NCBI GenBank assembly: GCA_902578175.1
Contig: CACHBY010000002.1
Span: 1-57,231, forward strand
Length of the DNA: 57,231 nucleotides
Direction: 5' to 3'
Source of the DNA: an uncultured Pelagibacteraceae bacterium
GTDB lineage: Bacteria > Pseudomonadota > Alphaproteobacteria > Pelagibacterales > Pelagibacteraceae
Both the position numbers and the translations under genes were made by a program. Below the pieces are notes generated by a model. It searched no databases and was not told where the DNA came from. It was given only the letters and a program-made list of their open reading frames with translations. Positions 34,717 through 43,759 of this stretch are shown piece after piece. Numbering within the stretch: position 1 is the first letter of the stretch; each line of letters begins with the position of its first letter.

Positions 34717-36120
34717 TTAATTTTGATACTTTCTTACATCATCTAGATTACCGGAGATTGCAGCAGCAGCTGCCATTCCAGGACTTACTAGATGGGTTCT
34801 GCCACCTCTTCCTTGTCTTCCTTCAAAGTTTCTGTTTGAAGTAGATGCACATCTTTCCTCTGGTTTTAATTTATCTGCATTCATTGCTAAACACATAGAA
34901 CAACCTGGCTCTCTCCATTCAAATCCTGAATTTAAAAATATTTTATCTAAACCTTCTTGCTCTGCTTGTTCTTTAACTAATCCTGAACCAGGAACTACAA
35001 TAGCATCTACATGTGATGATATTTTTTTGTCCTTTAAGATTTTGGCAGCTTCTCTTAAATCTTCAATTCTTCCATTTGTGCAGCTTCCAATAAATACTTT
35101 ATCTATTTTAATATCAGTCGCTGCCATATTAGGAGTTAATCCCATGTATTTCAGTGCTCTTTCAATTGAGTTCTTTTTATCCTCATCTTTTTCATTCTGA
35201 GGATTTGGTACTTTTCCATCAATTGTAATTACATCCTGTGGTGATGTTCCCCAAGTAATCATAGGTAAAATCTCATTTGCATTAAGATTTATTTCTTTGT
35301 CAAAACTTGCATCAGCATCTGTTTTTAAACTTTTCCAGTATTCCAGTGCCTTTTCCCAATTTTCTCCTTTTGGAGACATGGGTTTACCTTTTAAATATTC
35401 AAATATTTTTTCATCTGGAGCAATTAATCCAGCTCTTGCACCACCCTCTATAGTCATATTGCAAATCGTCATTCTCTGTTCAACACTTAAAGATCTTATT
35501 AAATCTCCAGCGTATTCAACTACACAACCTGTTCCACCTGCAGTACCAATCTTTCCAATTATTTGAAGTATTACATCTTTAGATGTTACTCCTAATGGAA
35601 GTGTTCCGTTAACGTTAATTCTAAAATTTTTTGCTTTTTTTTGAACAAGTGTTTGTGTTGCTAGAACATGTTCAACCTCAGATGTTCCAATACCAAAAGC
35701 TAGGGAGCCAAAAGCTCCATGTGTTGCAGTATGACTATCTCCACATACAATAACTGTTCCTGGTTGAGTAAAGCCTTGTTCAGGTCCAATAATATGAACA
35801 ATTCCTTGTCGTTTATCATCCATACCAAAAAGCTGTACACCAAATTCCTTACAATTTGACTCTAATGTATCAACTTGTATTTTCGATTCCTCATCTGATA
35901 TCCCTTTAGTTCTATCTGTTGTCGGAACATTATGATCAGCAACTGCTAGAGTTAAATTAGGATGTCGAACTTTTCTATTTGAGTTTCTTAAACCTTCAAA
36001 AGCTTGTGGACTAGTAACTTCATGAATTAAATGTCTATCGACAAATAATAAAGCTGTTCCATCCTCTTGTTGATCAACAAGATGATCTTTCCAAATTTTA
36101 TCGTAAAGGGTAGTAGACAT
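34717..36120 (-). CDS. leuC: 3-isopropylmalate dehydratase large subunit
   Basis: A 467-residue aconitase-family protein. The [4Fe-4S] ligands lie in GSCTNGR and in [11 protein letters not shown] near the C-terminus; [14 protein letters not shown] and the N-terminal [12 protein letters not shown] are typical of LeuC. It lies 11 bp after rplS and starts the leuCDB run. No leader peptide or attenuator is visible before it, so it may simply follow the ribosomal-protein transcript. Confidence 0.97.
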   Translation of the reverse strand: MSTTLYDKIWKDHLVDQQEDGTALLFVDRHLIHEVTSPQAFEGLRNSNRKVRHPNLTLAVADHNVPTTDRTKGISDEESKIQVDTLESNCKEFGVQLFGMDDKRQGIVHIIGPEQGFTQPGTVIVCGDSHTATHGAFGSLAFGIGTSEVEHVLATQTLVQKKAKNFRINVNGTLPLGVTSKDVILQIIGKIGTAGGTGCVVEYAGDLIRSLSVEQRMTICNMTIEGGARAGLIAPDEKIFEYLKGKPMSPKGENWEKALEYWKSLKTDADASFDKEINLNANEILPMITWGTSPQDVITIDGKVPNPQNEKDEDKKNSIERALKYMGLTPNMAATDIKIDKVFIGSCTNGRIEDLREAAKILKDKKISSHVDAIVVPGSGLVKEQAEQEGLDKIFLNSGFEWREPGCSMCLAMNADKLKPEERCASTSNRNFEGRQGRGGRTHLVSPGMAAAAAISGNLDDVRKYQN

Positions 36121-36131
36121 TGAAAAAAAAA

Positions 36132-36686
36132 TTATTTTTTTTCTGAAGCACTTTCTGTTGATTGTTCAGTTGTAGCTTCCTCTATTTTAAGCGCTTCTTC
36201 CTTTGGAGCTTCTGCCGCTGGCGCTGCTTCTGCTTTAGGAGCTTCTTCCTTTGGAGCTTCTGTCGGTGTTGCTACATTTTCTTCAGTAACTGTTTCAGGT
36301 TTTACATCAACATCAATACCAATTTTTTTTCTAATTTTTTCTGCAATCCTTGCTGATTTACCTGTTCTATCTCTTAGATAGTATAATTTTGCTCTTCTTA
36401 CTTTCCCTGATCTAATAACTTTAATTGAGTCAATTAGAGTTCCATAAAGTGGAAATGTTCTTTCAACGCCTTCACCAAAAGAAATTTTTCTAACTGTGAA
36501 AGATGAGTTTAAATCTCTGCTTTTTTTTGCAATGCAAACACCTTCAAAATATTGAATTCTCTCTTTTTTTCCCTCAGTAATTCTAACACCTACTTTAACT
36601 ACATCTCCAGGGTAAAATTCAGGTATTTTTTTTTCTGAAAGTATTTTTTTAACGTTATGTTGATTTATCTCTTCAATTGTTTTCAT
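36132..36686 (-). CDS. rplS: 50S ribosomal protein L19 with long acidic/alanine tail
   Basis: 184 residues from ATG 36686; a TTG-initiated extension to 36701 is possible but unlikely. The L19 core covers about 1-112 ([34 protein letters not shown]). After it comes a roughly 60-residue low-complexity tail rich in Ala, Glu, Pro and Lys ([20 protein letters not shown]). Normal L19 is about 115-130 residues. The tail carries the same 16-residue unit as S16 two genes upstream. It follows trmD after 16 bp. Confidence 0.95.
   Translation of the reverse strand: MKTIEEINQHNVKKILSEKKIPEFYPGDVVKVGVRITEGKKERIQYFEGVCIAKKSRDLNSSFTVRKISFGEGVERTFPLYGTLIDSIKVIRSGKVRRAKLYYLRDRTGKSARIAEKIRKKIGIDVDVKPETVTEENVATPTEAPKEEAPKAEAAPAAEAPKEEALKIEEATTEQSTESASEKK
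36205..36252 (-). repeat. 48-bp unit in rplS tail, shared with rpsP
   Basis: One full 48-bp unit (on the plus strand it starts GGAGCTTCTGCCGCTG) followed at 36253 by the first bases of another (GGAGCTTCTG). By eye it differs from the second rpsP unit at about five positions and is in the same reading frame, encoding a [20 protein letters not shown] 16-mer. Confidence 0.8.
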
Positions 36687-36702
36687 AGTTATATTTATCA
36701 AA

Positions 36703-37389
36703 TTAATTCTTCTTATATTTTTCCCATAAATCTGGTCTTCGGACGCGTGTTATAGCCTCAGATTGAGATAAACGCCAGTGTTTAATTTTGCTATGATCTC
36801 CTGACAAAAGCACTTCTGGAACAGCTTTTTCCTCCCAAATTTGAGGTTTTGTGAACTGCGGATACTCTAATAATCCATTTTCAAAACTTTCATTTATTGT
36901 AGAATTCTCATTTCCCAGAACACCAGGTAAAAGTCTCAAAATACTATCAATCACCACAAATGCTGCTGACTCTCCTCCTGATAAAATAAAATCTCCAATA
37001 CTAACTTCTTCTATGTTTCTGGTGCTTAACACTCTTTCATCAACTCCTTCGAAGTGTCCACAAATTATCGAAATTGATTTTTCCTTTGATAATTCTTTAG
37101 CATAATTTTGATCAAATTTTTTTCCTCTAGGAGATAAATATAATATTTTTTCTCCTTCATTTTTGTTTTGATCTAATGATTTTGCTAACACATCAGGTTT
37201 CATTAACATACCAGAGCCACCGCCATAAGGAGTGTCATCCACTGTTTTATGTTTATCCTCAGCAGCATCTCTAATGTTTACTACTTTTAAATTCCAAATA
37301 TTTTTAGACATTGCTTTTCCATATAGTCCTTTAGACAAAGGACCAGGAAAAACATCTGGATAAAGTGTAAACACTTGAGCTTGCCACAT
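36703..37389 (-). CDS. trmD: tRNA (guanine-N1-)-methyltransferase
   Basis: A 228-residue SPOUT-class enzyme that makes m1G37 in tRNAs and prevents frameshifting. [12 protein letters not shown], the [14 protein letters not shown] segment, [11 protein letters not shown] and [11 protein letters not shown] (AdoMet-binding knot) are all present, with [11 protein letters not shown] at the C-terminus. It sits between rpsP and rplS in the standard order; rimM, often present between rpsP and trmD, is absent here. Confidence 0.97.
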   Translation of the reverse strand: MWQAQVFTLYPDVFPGPLSKGLYGKAMSKNIWNLKVVNIRDAAEDKHKTVDDTPYGGGSGMLMKPDVLAKSLDQNKNEGEKILYLSPRGKKFDQNYAKELSKEKSISIICGHFEGVDERVLSTRNIEEVSIGDFILSGGESAAFVVIDSILRLLPGVLGNENSTINESFENGLLEYPQFTKPQIWEEKAVPEVLLSGDHSKIKHWRLSQSEAITRVRRPDLWEKYKKN

Positions 37390-37403
37390 AAATTGTCCTT
37401 AGT

Positions 37404-37826
37404 TTATTTTTTCTCCTCAGCTGGAGCTTCTGCTGCTGTTGCTGCGTCTGCTTTAGGAGCTTCTTCTTTTGGAGCTTCTGCTGCTGGTGCTGCGTCTGCT
37501 TTAGGAGCTTCTTCTTCTTTTTTATTTCTTTCCTTTTTAGGAACCGCTTTATTTGGATTATTTCCATTTGCAGGCATGGGGATTAAATCATTTTCACCTA
37601 AAATTCTTGCAACTCTTGTTGTTGGTTTAGCGCCTTGACCTAACCAATATTTGATTCTTTCAGCTTCAAGACCTACTCTTTCTTTTTTATCTTTAGGAAG
37701 TAGTGGGTTAAAAAAACCAACCTTTTCTATAAATCTTCCATCTCTTGGGAAACGACTGTCAGCTACAACAACTTTGTAAACTGGTCTCTTTTTAGTGCCT
37801 CCCCTTGATAATCTTAGTTTTAACAT
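37404..37826 (-). CDS. rpsP: 30S ribosomal protein S16 with long acidic/alanine tail
   Basis: 140 residues. The S16 core ([20 protein letters not shown], then FNPLLP and WLGQGAKPT) ends at about residue 85. A low-complexity tail of about 40 residues rich in Glu, Ala, Pro and Lys follows ([20 protein letters not shown]). Many S16 proteins are 80-90 residues. A strong RBS (AAGGAGAACAA before ATG) precedes it. It lies 17 bp after ffh, giving ffh-rpsP-trmD-rplS. Confidence 0.96.
   Translation of the reverse strand: MLKLRLSRGGTKKRPVYKVVVADSRFPRDGRFIEKVGFFNPLLPKDKKERVGLEAERIKYWLGQGAKPTTRVARILGENDLIPMPANGNNPNKAVPKKERNKKEEEAPKADAAPAAEAPKEEAPKADAATAAEAPAEEKK
37423..37518 (-). repeat. Tandem 48-bp repeat (2 units) in rpsP tail
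   Basis: Two head-to-tail 48-bp units, 37423-37470 and 37471-37518, each beginning GGAGCTTCTGCTGCTG on the plus strand and differing at only a few bases. They encode a 16-residue unit twice in the S16 C-terminal tail. A third, more diverged copy lies in rplS at 36205. Confidence 0.85.
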
Positions 37827-37843
37827 TTGTTCTCCTTATTTTA

Positions 37844-39202
37844 TTATTTTAGTTTATTAAATAGCTCTGGTGGTATCCCTTGATCAGACATACCTTTCAG
37901 ATTTCCTTTTGACATCTTTTTCATCATTTCAGACATCATTTTAAATTGCTTAAGCAATTTATTGATAGTGGCTGGATCTGTACCAGAGCCATTAGCAATT
38001 CTTTTTTTTCTTGAACCATCAATTACTTTTGGATTCTCTCTCTCTTTTTTTGTCATTGATAAAATTATAGCTTCGTTTTTTGTAATAATACTCTCATCAA
38101 TACCAGCTGAGTCCATTTGAGATTTAATTTTTGATACTCCAGGCATAAATGACATAATCCCTTCAATGCCTCCCATTTTTTTCATTTGTCTTAATTGTGA
38201 AAGGTAATCCTCCATAGAGAATTGACCTTTTTTTAAATTCTCTTCAGCTTTTTTAATATTCTCTTCACCTAAATCTTGAGCAGCTTTTTCTACAAGAGAT
38301 ACGATATCTCCCATTCCTAAAATTCTATTTGCTATTCTATCTGGATGAAATAACTCAAAATCTTCTATTTTTTCACCTATACCCAAAAATTTTATTGGAA
38401 CATTTGATACATATTTCATACTAACGGCAGCTCCACCTCTGGCATCACCTTCGGCTCTAGTTAATATTATTCCAGACAAGTTGACTGTATTTTTAAACTC
38501 TTTTGCAACCGAAGCCGCAACTTGACCCGTAAGAGAGTCTGCTACAAGAAAAGTTTCTGCTGGATTAATTATGCTCTCAATTTGTTTAATTTCGCTCATC
38601 ATTTGTAAATCAATTTGAGTTCTTCCAGCTGTATCAAATAAAATTATATCTGCTCCATTTAAATTTGCTGCACTCATAGCTCTTTGGCAAATATCAGTTG
38701 GTTGCTGGTCTTCAATAATAGGAAGTGTCAAAATATTATTCTGTTCACCTAAAGATCTAAGCTGTTCTTGTGCTGCTGGCCTATAAATGTCCAAACTGAC
38801 CATCATCACTTTTTTCTTTTTATTATATTCTAAATATTTAGCTAATTTTGCAGTCGAAGTTGTTTTACCTGAACCCTGCAAACCAACCATCATCATAGGA
38901 ACTGGCGGTACAGCATTTAAATTTATATCTGCATTGCTTGATCCTAGTAAGTTTACTAACTCGTCGTAAACTATTTTTACAACCATATCTCCAGGTGAAG
39001 TTGATCTTATGATTTCCTGTCCTAAGGCTTTAGGTTTTACGTTTTCTATAAATTCTTTCGCAACATCTAAAGAAACATCTGCCTCAAGCAATGCTTGCCT
39101 AATGCTTCTCAAACCCTCATCTACTTGAGCTTCATTTAAAGAAGGTGCTTTTTTTAAAGAAGAAAAAATTTCTTCAAATTTATTTGTTAAATTTTCAAAC
39201 AT
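37844..39202 (-). CDS. ffh: Signal recognition particle protein Ffh (SRP54)
   Basis: 452 residues from ATG 39202 (MFENLTNKFEEIFSSLKK). The N domain covers about 1-90, the G domain has GLQGSGKT at 107-114, DTAGR and TRAEGDARGG (TKxDG-like), and the methionine-rich M domain carries the RNA-binding RIANGSGTDPATINKLLKQF. The frame stays open to 39289, but those 29 extra codons cover a hairpin-rich leader and show no family similarity. It targets nascent membrane proteins to FtsY, which is encoded divergently at 40193. Confidence 0.97.
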   Translation of the reverse strand: MFENLTNKFEEIFSSLKKAPSLNEAQVDEGLRSIRQALLEADVSLDVAKEFIENVKPKALGQEIIRSTSPGDMVVKIVYDELVNLLGSSNADINLNAVPPVPMMMVGLQGSGKTTSTAKLAKYLEYNKKKKVMMVSLDIYRPAAQEQLRSLGEQNNILTLPIIEDQQPTDICQRAMSAANLNGADIILFDTAGRTQIDLQMMSEIKQIESIINPAETFLVADSLTGQVAASVAKEFKNTVNLSGIILTRAEGDARGGAAVSMKYVSNVPIKFLGIGEKIEDFELFHPDRIANRILGMGDIVSLVEKAAQDLGEENIKKAEENLKKGQFSMEDYLSQLRQMKKMGGIEGIMSFMPGVSKIKSQMDSAGIDESIITKNEAIILSMTKKERENPKVIDGSRKKRIANGSGTDPATINKLLKQFKMMSEMMKKMSKGNLKGMSDQGIPPELFNKLK

Positions 39203-39318
39203 ATATTTTTTTGTTACGCATAGCAGTAACGCACTAGTGGGCGAACTCTCGCTGACTAGTGTCGATCTCTTTGTTTCCAAAGACACCACAAAGTTAATGT
39301 TTTTGCGGAAACGGCAAC
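39203..39318 (-). promoter_or_regulatory. Candidate structured 5' leader RNA of ffh
   Basis: The minus strand upstream of ffh can form several hairpins within about 115 nt: TTGC/GCAA (39303-39317); CTTTG-GAAA-CAAAG, a GNRA-type tetraloop hairpin (39269-39282), extendable by GTGT/ACAC; CACTAGT/ACTAGTG (39232-39261) with an inner GCGA/TCGC; and GTTAC/GTAAC (39213-39230). The tetraloop stem extension and the CACTAGT stem share positions 39259-39261, so they exclude each other. The canonical SRP RNA loop sequence is not present. I recall a candidate RNA motif upstream of ffh having been proposed for Pelagibacter; an Rfam scan would settle it. Confidence 0.5.
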
Positions 39319-39322
39319 AACC

Positions 39323-39328
39323 TATAAT
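39323..39328 (+). promoter_or_regulatory. Candidate -10 box for dapF
   Basis: A perfect TATAAT lies 40 bp upstream of the dapF ATG. At 17 bp spacing the -35 hexamer is TTTTTG, a poor match. The complementary strand offers TATTAT at nearly the same place, which could serve ffh in the opposite direction. Confidence 0.4.
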
Positions 39329-39368
39329 AGAGGTTCAAAAAGTCAATAAATAAGTTAAATATCTAATT

Positions 39369-40193
39369 ATGAATATTAAAGCTTTTAAAATGGACGGTTT
39401 AGGCAATGATTTTGTAATTATTGATAATAGAGAAAAAGTTACAAATCTTACTAAAGATCAAATTATTAAAATTTGTGACAGAAACTTTATAGGATGTGAT
39501 CAACTCATATTAATTAATAAAGACCAAAAGTACGATGCTTCTATAGAATTTTTTAACTCTGATGGTGGGGTTTCTGGTGCCTGTGGAAATGGTACAAGGT
39601 GTATTGCAAAGCTATTGGGGGAAGAAAAAAATAAAAACACTATTACATTAACGACTTTATCAGGCCATTTAAAATCTCATATATTGGGAGAAAAATTAGT
39701 GTCTACAGAAATTGGCTTGGGTAGAACTAAATGGAATGAAATTCCATTATCTGAAGAATTAGATACGAAAAACTTAAATATTAAAATTGTTGACACAAAT
39801 AATAATGAATTTTTCGGAGGAACAGCCGTTAATGTGGGAAACCCTCATATAATTTTTTTTGTGGAAGACAATGAACAGTTTGAAATAGAAAAAATTGGTC
39901 CAGAAATAGAAAATCACAAACTGTTTCCAGAAAAATGTAACGTTACAATAGCAACAATAGTAAACAAAGAATTAATAAAAGTTAAAGTTTGGGAAAGAGG
40001 AGCAGGTTTAACAAAAGCATGTGGGACCGCAGCTTGTGCTACAGCCTATGCTTCTAACCAAGCAGGGCTTGTAAGTAATAAAGTTGACATTGAGTTTTCT
40101 ACCGGAAAATTGACAATATCTATTGATGAAAATAAGAGTATCCACATGAAAGGTCCTGTTTCTGATATAAAAGAAATTAATATAGAAATTTAA
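39369..40193 (+). CDS. dapF: Diaminopimelate epimerase
   Basis: A 274-residue cofactor-independent epimerase that converts LL- to meso-diaminopimelate for lysine and peptidoglycan. The two catalytic cysteines are Cys72 (GACGNGTRC) and Cys218 (KACGTAAC). N-terminal KMDGLGNDFVIID and NVGNPHIIFFV are family signatures. It is divergent from ffh and its stop overlaps the ftsY ATG by one base (TAATG). Confidence 0.97.
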   Translation: MNIKAFKMDGLGNDFVIIDNREKVTNLTKDQIIKICDRNFIGCDQLILINKDQKYDASIEFFNSDGGVSGACGNGTRCIAKLLGEEKNKNTITLTTLSGHLKSHILGEKLVSTEIGLGRTKWNEIPLSEELDTKNLNIKIVDTNNNEFFGGTAVNVGNPHIIFFVEDNEQFEIEKIGPEIENHKLFPEKCNVTIATIVNKELIKVKVWERGAGLTKACGTAACATAYASNQAGLVSNKVDIEFSTGKLTISIDENKSIHMKGPVSDIKEINIEI

Positions 40194-41110
40194 TGGGAAT
40201 TTTTGAAAAATTTAAATCAGGATTTAAAAAAAGTGCTTCGGCTTTTACATCAGGCTTAAGAGATATAGTTGTCAAAAAAGAAATTGATGACAAAACTTTG
40301 GACAGAATTGAAGATTATTTAATTCAATCAGATGTTGGCGTAGCTTCTGCCTCAGAAATTAGAGAAATAATCTCAAAAACAAAAATAGATCCAAACAAAG
40401 ATTTAACTGTTGAGATAAATAATATTCTTAAAGACTACATCATCTCAGTAATGAAACCTCTAGAGAATAGTAAATTTTTTAAAAATAAAGAAAAACTTAA
40501 TGCAATTTTGGTTTCTGGGGTTAACGGTGTTGGTAAAACAACAACCATTGGAAAAATTAGTAAAATATTAAAAGAAAATGGAAATAAAGTTATGTTGGCT
40601 GCATCAGATACATTTAGAGCCGCTGCCATAGAGCAATTAGAAAATTGGGCAAAAAAAATTGATGTTGAAATTACAAAATCTTCACAAGGTTCCGATCCTG
40701 CATCTGTAGCCTACAAAGCAATAGAAACTTCTTTATCGAATAATTTTAATCAAGTTTTAATTGATACAGCTGGAAGATTACAAAATAAAAAAAACTTAAT
40801 GGAAGAATACAAAAAAATTGCAAACGTGACCAAAAAAATAGATGAAAGTGCACCTCATGATGTAATTTTAGTTTTGGATGCAACTTCGGGTCAAAACGTT
40901 ATAAATCAAGTTGAAGAATTTAATAAAATTATTCCAATTACCGGCTTAGTAATGACAAAATTGGATGGAACAGCTAAAGGGGGAATACTTCTAGCTGTAG
41001 CCAAAAAGTATAAAATCCCAATAATTGCACTTGGTTTAGGAGAAAAAGAAGATGACCTGCAAATTTTTGAGGCTGAAAAATTTGCTGATGCGTTTACACA
41101 AATTAGTTAA
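40193..41110 (+). CDS. ftsY: Signal recognition particle receptor FtsY
   Basis: A 305-residue SRP-type GTPase, the membrane receptor for Ffh. The compact NG form lacks the long acidic A domain of E. coli FtsY (about 500 residues). The P-loop GVNGVGKT lies at 109-116, SDTFRAAAIEQL, DTAGRLQNK and TKLDGTAKGG follow, and GLGEKEDDLQIF is at the C-terminus. It is coupled to dapF and its TAA overlaps the stop of the opposing gene by 8 bp (TTAGTTAA, 41103-41110). Confidence 0.97.
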   Translation: MGIFEKFKSGFKKSASAFTSGLRDIVVKKEIDDKTLDRIEDYLIQSDVGVASASEIREIISKTKIDPNKDLTVEINNILKDYIISVMKPLENSKFFKNKEKLNAILVSGVNGVGKTTTIGKISKILKENGNKVMLAASDTFRAAAIEQLENWAKKIDVEITKSSQGSDPASVAYKAIETSLSNNFNQVLIDTAGRLQNKKNLMEEYKKIANVTKKIDESAPHDVILVLDATSGQNVINQVEEFNKIIPITGLVMTKLDGTAKGGILLAVAKKYKIPIIALGLGEKEDDLQIFEAEKFADAFTQIS

Positions 41111-41666
41111 TTAAAGTACTTGATATTAAAGGTTTATAGAAACTACATCTATAATTATCCTTAAATCTGTAGTGTCCACAATCCTTCGCAATAGAGGAAA
41201 TTATAAAATCAAATTTTCCATTAGTTGGATATAAATCTAATTTCTTTTCAACAATATCATATTTAAAATTTATTCTTAAACTTTTGACAGCACTTATCAT
41301 GACTAATGTTTTGTTATCCTTTAATAAATAATAAGCAAAATCATCTGGAAAAACTGGAAAATTATATTCCTTTAAGAAATTTTTTGCTTTCCTTGGAAAC
41401 CAATCATAGGATATCAGTGGTGAAGATATTTGTGTTTTGTAATCATAAATATAAAGATCTTTAGGGAAGTCATTTATATAGTTGCTAACTTCACCTTTTG
41501 CCAATATGGCCTTTTCTCTTGGTTTAAAGTACAAAGCAAAATTTTCATCATGTGAGTTCATCTGATCAATAAAAAATAAATTTTCAATTGAAGATAAGTT
41601 TTCTTTGGAAAAAGAAGATCCTGAAATAAGAAAAGTAAAAAAAATATAAACAAATAATTTCTTCAT
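41103..41666 (-). CDS. Hypothetical secreted protein
   Basis: A 187-residue protein I do not recognise. An N-terminal signal peptide is clear (MKKLFVYIFFTFLISGSSFS, then K), so it is probably periplasmic. The mature part is rich in aromatic and charged residues and has two cysteines near the C-terminus (KDCGHYRF and YRCSFY) that could form a disulfide. It lies 49 bp downstream of an alpha/beta hydrolase gene and is the last gene of that run, convergent with ftsY. No function is proposed. Confidence 0.75.
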   Translation of the reverse strand: MKKLFVYIFFTFLISGSSFSKENLSSIENLFFIDQMNSHDENFALYFKPREKAILAKGEVSNYINDFPKDLYIYDYKTQISSPLISYDWFPRKAKNFLKEYNFPVFPDDFAYYLLKDNKTLVMISAVKSLRINFKYDIVEKKLDLYPTNGKFDFIISSIAKDCGHYRFKDNYRCSFYKPLISSTLIN

Positions 41667-41715
41667 GATTTAAAATTAATTCAAATTTTTGGAATAAAAT
41701 TGTTTTGATTGTGGC

Positions 41716-42534
41716 TTAATTTAAACTTTTTATAAATGAATCAAGTTGAAAAACCATATTATTGTCAAATTCCATCATATGATCGTCGTGTTTAGTAAAA
41801 TAAGAAGACTTTGGATCGTTTGCTAAATCAAACATCCTCTTTCCCATTGAAAATGGAACTATTTGATCTTTTTCACCATGCATAACTAAAACCGGTATAT
41901 TTATATTTTTAATTTTTTCATCATTTTTATATTTGTCTTTCAATATTAAAGAGACAGGAATGTATGGATAAAAACTCTTAGCTGCTGCAACCATTGAAGT
42001 GAAAGGTGTTTCTAAAATTAATCCAGCATATTTTTTTTTTTGAGAAATCTCTGTTGCAATTCCCGTACCAAGGGATTCGCCATAAATAATTAAATCATTA
42101 TCACTTAAACCTTGATTTTTGAGCCAGTTGATTGCACTTTTTCCATCTTCGTATAAAGCATCTTCAGATGGTTTTCCTAAATTTCCACTAAATCCTCGCC
42201 AAGCAATAATTAAAAAATTTACATCCATATTTTTAAAATGATTTAATTTATGAATTCTATTTTCAAGACTTCCTGCATTCCCATGAAAATAAACAATGGT
42301 TTTAAATTTTTTCAAATCTTTTTTATGAAACCATCCTAAAAGACTAATATTATCTGTTGTTTGAATTCTAACTTTCTCTATTTCTACTTCTAATTTGTCA
42401 CCTGAATAATTATTCTCTTGAGGATGATACATTAGGTTTCTTTGGAATATAAAAAGATAAGCCAATAAAAATAAATATATTACTAAGATACCAAAAATAA
42501 TTTGCAAAAATAAATTCCTACGTTTTAATTTCAT
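41716..42534 (-). CDS. Membrane-anchored alpha/beta hydrolase (BEM46/ABHD-like)
   Basis: A 272-residue protein with one N-terminal transmembrane helix (about 9-29, IIFGILVIYLFLLAYLFIF) followed by an alpha/beta hydrolase domain. YFHGNAG supplies the oxyanion region, GESLGTG the nucleophile serine, HGEKDQIVPF the acid and HDDHMMEF the histidine. The order and motifs resemble the BEM46/ABHD13 family of poorly characterised serine hydrolases. Its start overlaps the MFS gene end by 17 bp. Substrate unknown. Confidence 0.85.
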   Translation of the reverse strand: MKLKRRNLFLQIIFGILVIYLFLLAYLFIFQRNLMYHPQENNYSGDKLEVEIEKVRIQTTDNISLLGWFHKKDLKKFKTIVYFHGNAGSLENRIHKLNHFKNMDVNFLIIAWRGFSGNLGKPSEDALYEDGKSAINWLKNQGLSDNDLIIYGESLGTGIATEISQKKKYAGLILETPFTSMVAAAKSFYPYIPVSLILKDKYKNDEKIKNINIPVLVMHGEKDQIVPFSMGKRMFDLANDPKSSYFTKHDDHMMEFDNNMVFQLDSFIKSLN

Positions 42535-43756
42535 ATTTTTTTTTATTTAATATTAAAAAAAATATATAAGAAATAATACTTAAGATTAAGAAAACTGAAA
42601 AAGCTGATTTATATGCATATATTTCTGAATGACCTAAACTCTTAACAATATCTATCACAAAACCCATCAGCCATTGCATTATGAATGTTCCCGCAAATAT
42701 CAATAAATTGAATGAAGTCAGTGCTTTACCTGCAGAATAACCCGAAAAAGCTAAGCCAACAGCTGGCTGTGTGACAGATAAAAAAATTGAACTGAGTATA
42801 AATAAAGTCAGATAAAAAGCACCAGCTTTTGGTCCTAAAATTATTATTGTTAACATAACACAAAAACCAATTGGTAAACCCAATCTAAGAATTTTTGTTG
42901 CACTAAAACCAATACTCGAAATCTTTGGCAAAAAATAACCCCACAAAAAAAAGGATACTAGCATAGTTACATTAATCCAAAATAACCCTGTAGCACTCTG
43001 AAGTGGTGTGTAACCAGCAACTCTAATCATCCATGGGCCTGCCCATAAAGTTTGAATAGCCATTAAACCCCCATAGTTAAACAAACCCATTGGAATTACA
43101 CTTATAAAAAATCTTTTTTTCCAAACCTCAGATAAAGTTCCTGTATTACTTGGTTCTTCTAACTCATTGACTCTAGTCAAATTCCATTTTGGAATAAAAA
43201 TTAACATCAAAACAATACTAATTAAAATTAAGATTGTGATACCACCAAATATCCATCGCCACCCAACACTAGGTAATAAAAGTTGTACAGGCAGTGTGGA
43301 TGATAAAAAACCTAATGATGCAACCATTAACATCCACGAGTTAGCTCTTTGCTGTTGGTTTTCTGCATACCATATTCTATAACCAGTTAATGGAGCCATC
43401 AAACAAGCACTTACTCCTATGCCAATTAAAATTCGTGAAATTAATAATCCTGAAAAACTTTCAGCTAAAGCAAATGATCCTGTTCCAACCAACGCAATTA
43501 GTAAAAAAGAAGAGACAATTTTTTTTGGTCCATATTTATCTAGTAAATATCCAAGCGGAATTTGCATACAAGCAAAGCCTAAAAAATAACCTCCAGCCAA
43601 CAAACCTAAATCTGCAGCTGATAAATTAAATTCTAAGGTTAATGTTGGAGAAAGTGTTGCGGTAATTGCACGTAACAAACATGATAAAAAATAACCAAAT
43701 GCAAATACAAAAAAAACAATAATAGCCTGTTTTTTTTGTAAGATATAATTTTCCAT
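42518..43756 (-). CDS. MFS transporter
   Basis: A 412-residue major facilitator superfamily permease with about 12 hydrophobic segments. The loop 2-3 signature GYLLDKYGPKKIVS near residue 70 and PLTGYRIWYAENQQQRANSWMLM in the first half are typical. The substrate cannot be told from sequence. It starts 3 bp downstream of dctM1 and overlaps the hydrolase, so it is the fourth gene of the TRAP-1 run. Confidence 0.88.
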   Translation of the reverse strand: MENYILQKKQAIIVFFVFAFGYFLSCLLRAITATLSPTLTLEFNLSAADLGLLAGGYFLGFACMQIPLGYLLDKYGPKKIVSSFLLIALVGTGSFALAESFSGLLISRILIGIGVSACLMAPLTGYRIWYAENQQQRANSWMLMVASLGFLSSTLPVQLLLPSVGWRWIFGGITILILISIVLMLIFIPKWNLTRVNELEEPSNTGTLSEVWKKRFFISVIPMGLFNYGGLMAIQTLWAGPWMIRVAGYTPLQSATGLFWINVTMLVSFFLWGYFLPKISSIGFSATKILRLGLPIGFCVMLTIIILGPKAGAFYLTLFILSSIFLSVTQPAVGLAFSGYSAGKALTSFNLLIFAGTFIMQWLMGFVIDIVKSLGHSEIYAYKSAFSVFLILSIISYIFFLILNKKKYEIKT

Positions 43757-43759
43757 TAA

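Noticed and set aside
37375..37638. Alanine/serine-rich plus-strand open frame
   Set aside because: It is the antisense of the repetitive rpsP tail; its composition is explained by the complementary Glu/Ala/Pro codons.
39203..39289. N-terminal extension of ffh to 39289
   Set aside because: The extra 29 codons have no Ffh similarity and cover the hairpin region; the family N-terminus MFENLTNKF begins at 39202.
39203..39318. SRP (4.5S) RNA gene
   Set aside because: The conserved SRP apical loop (GGUCC-GGAA-GGAAGCAG type) is absent on both strands, although the position next to ffh and a GAAA loop looked suggestive.
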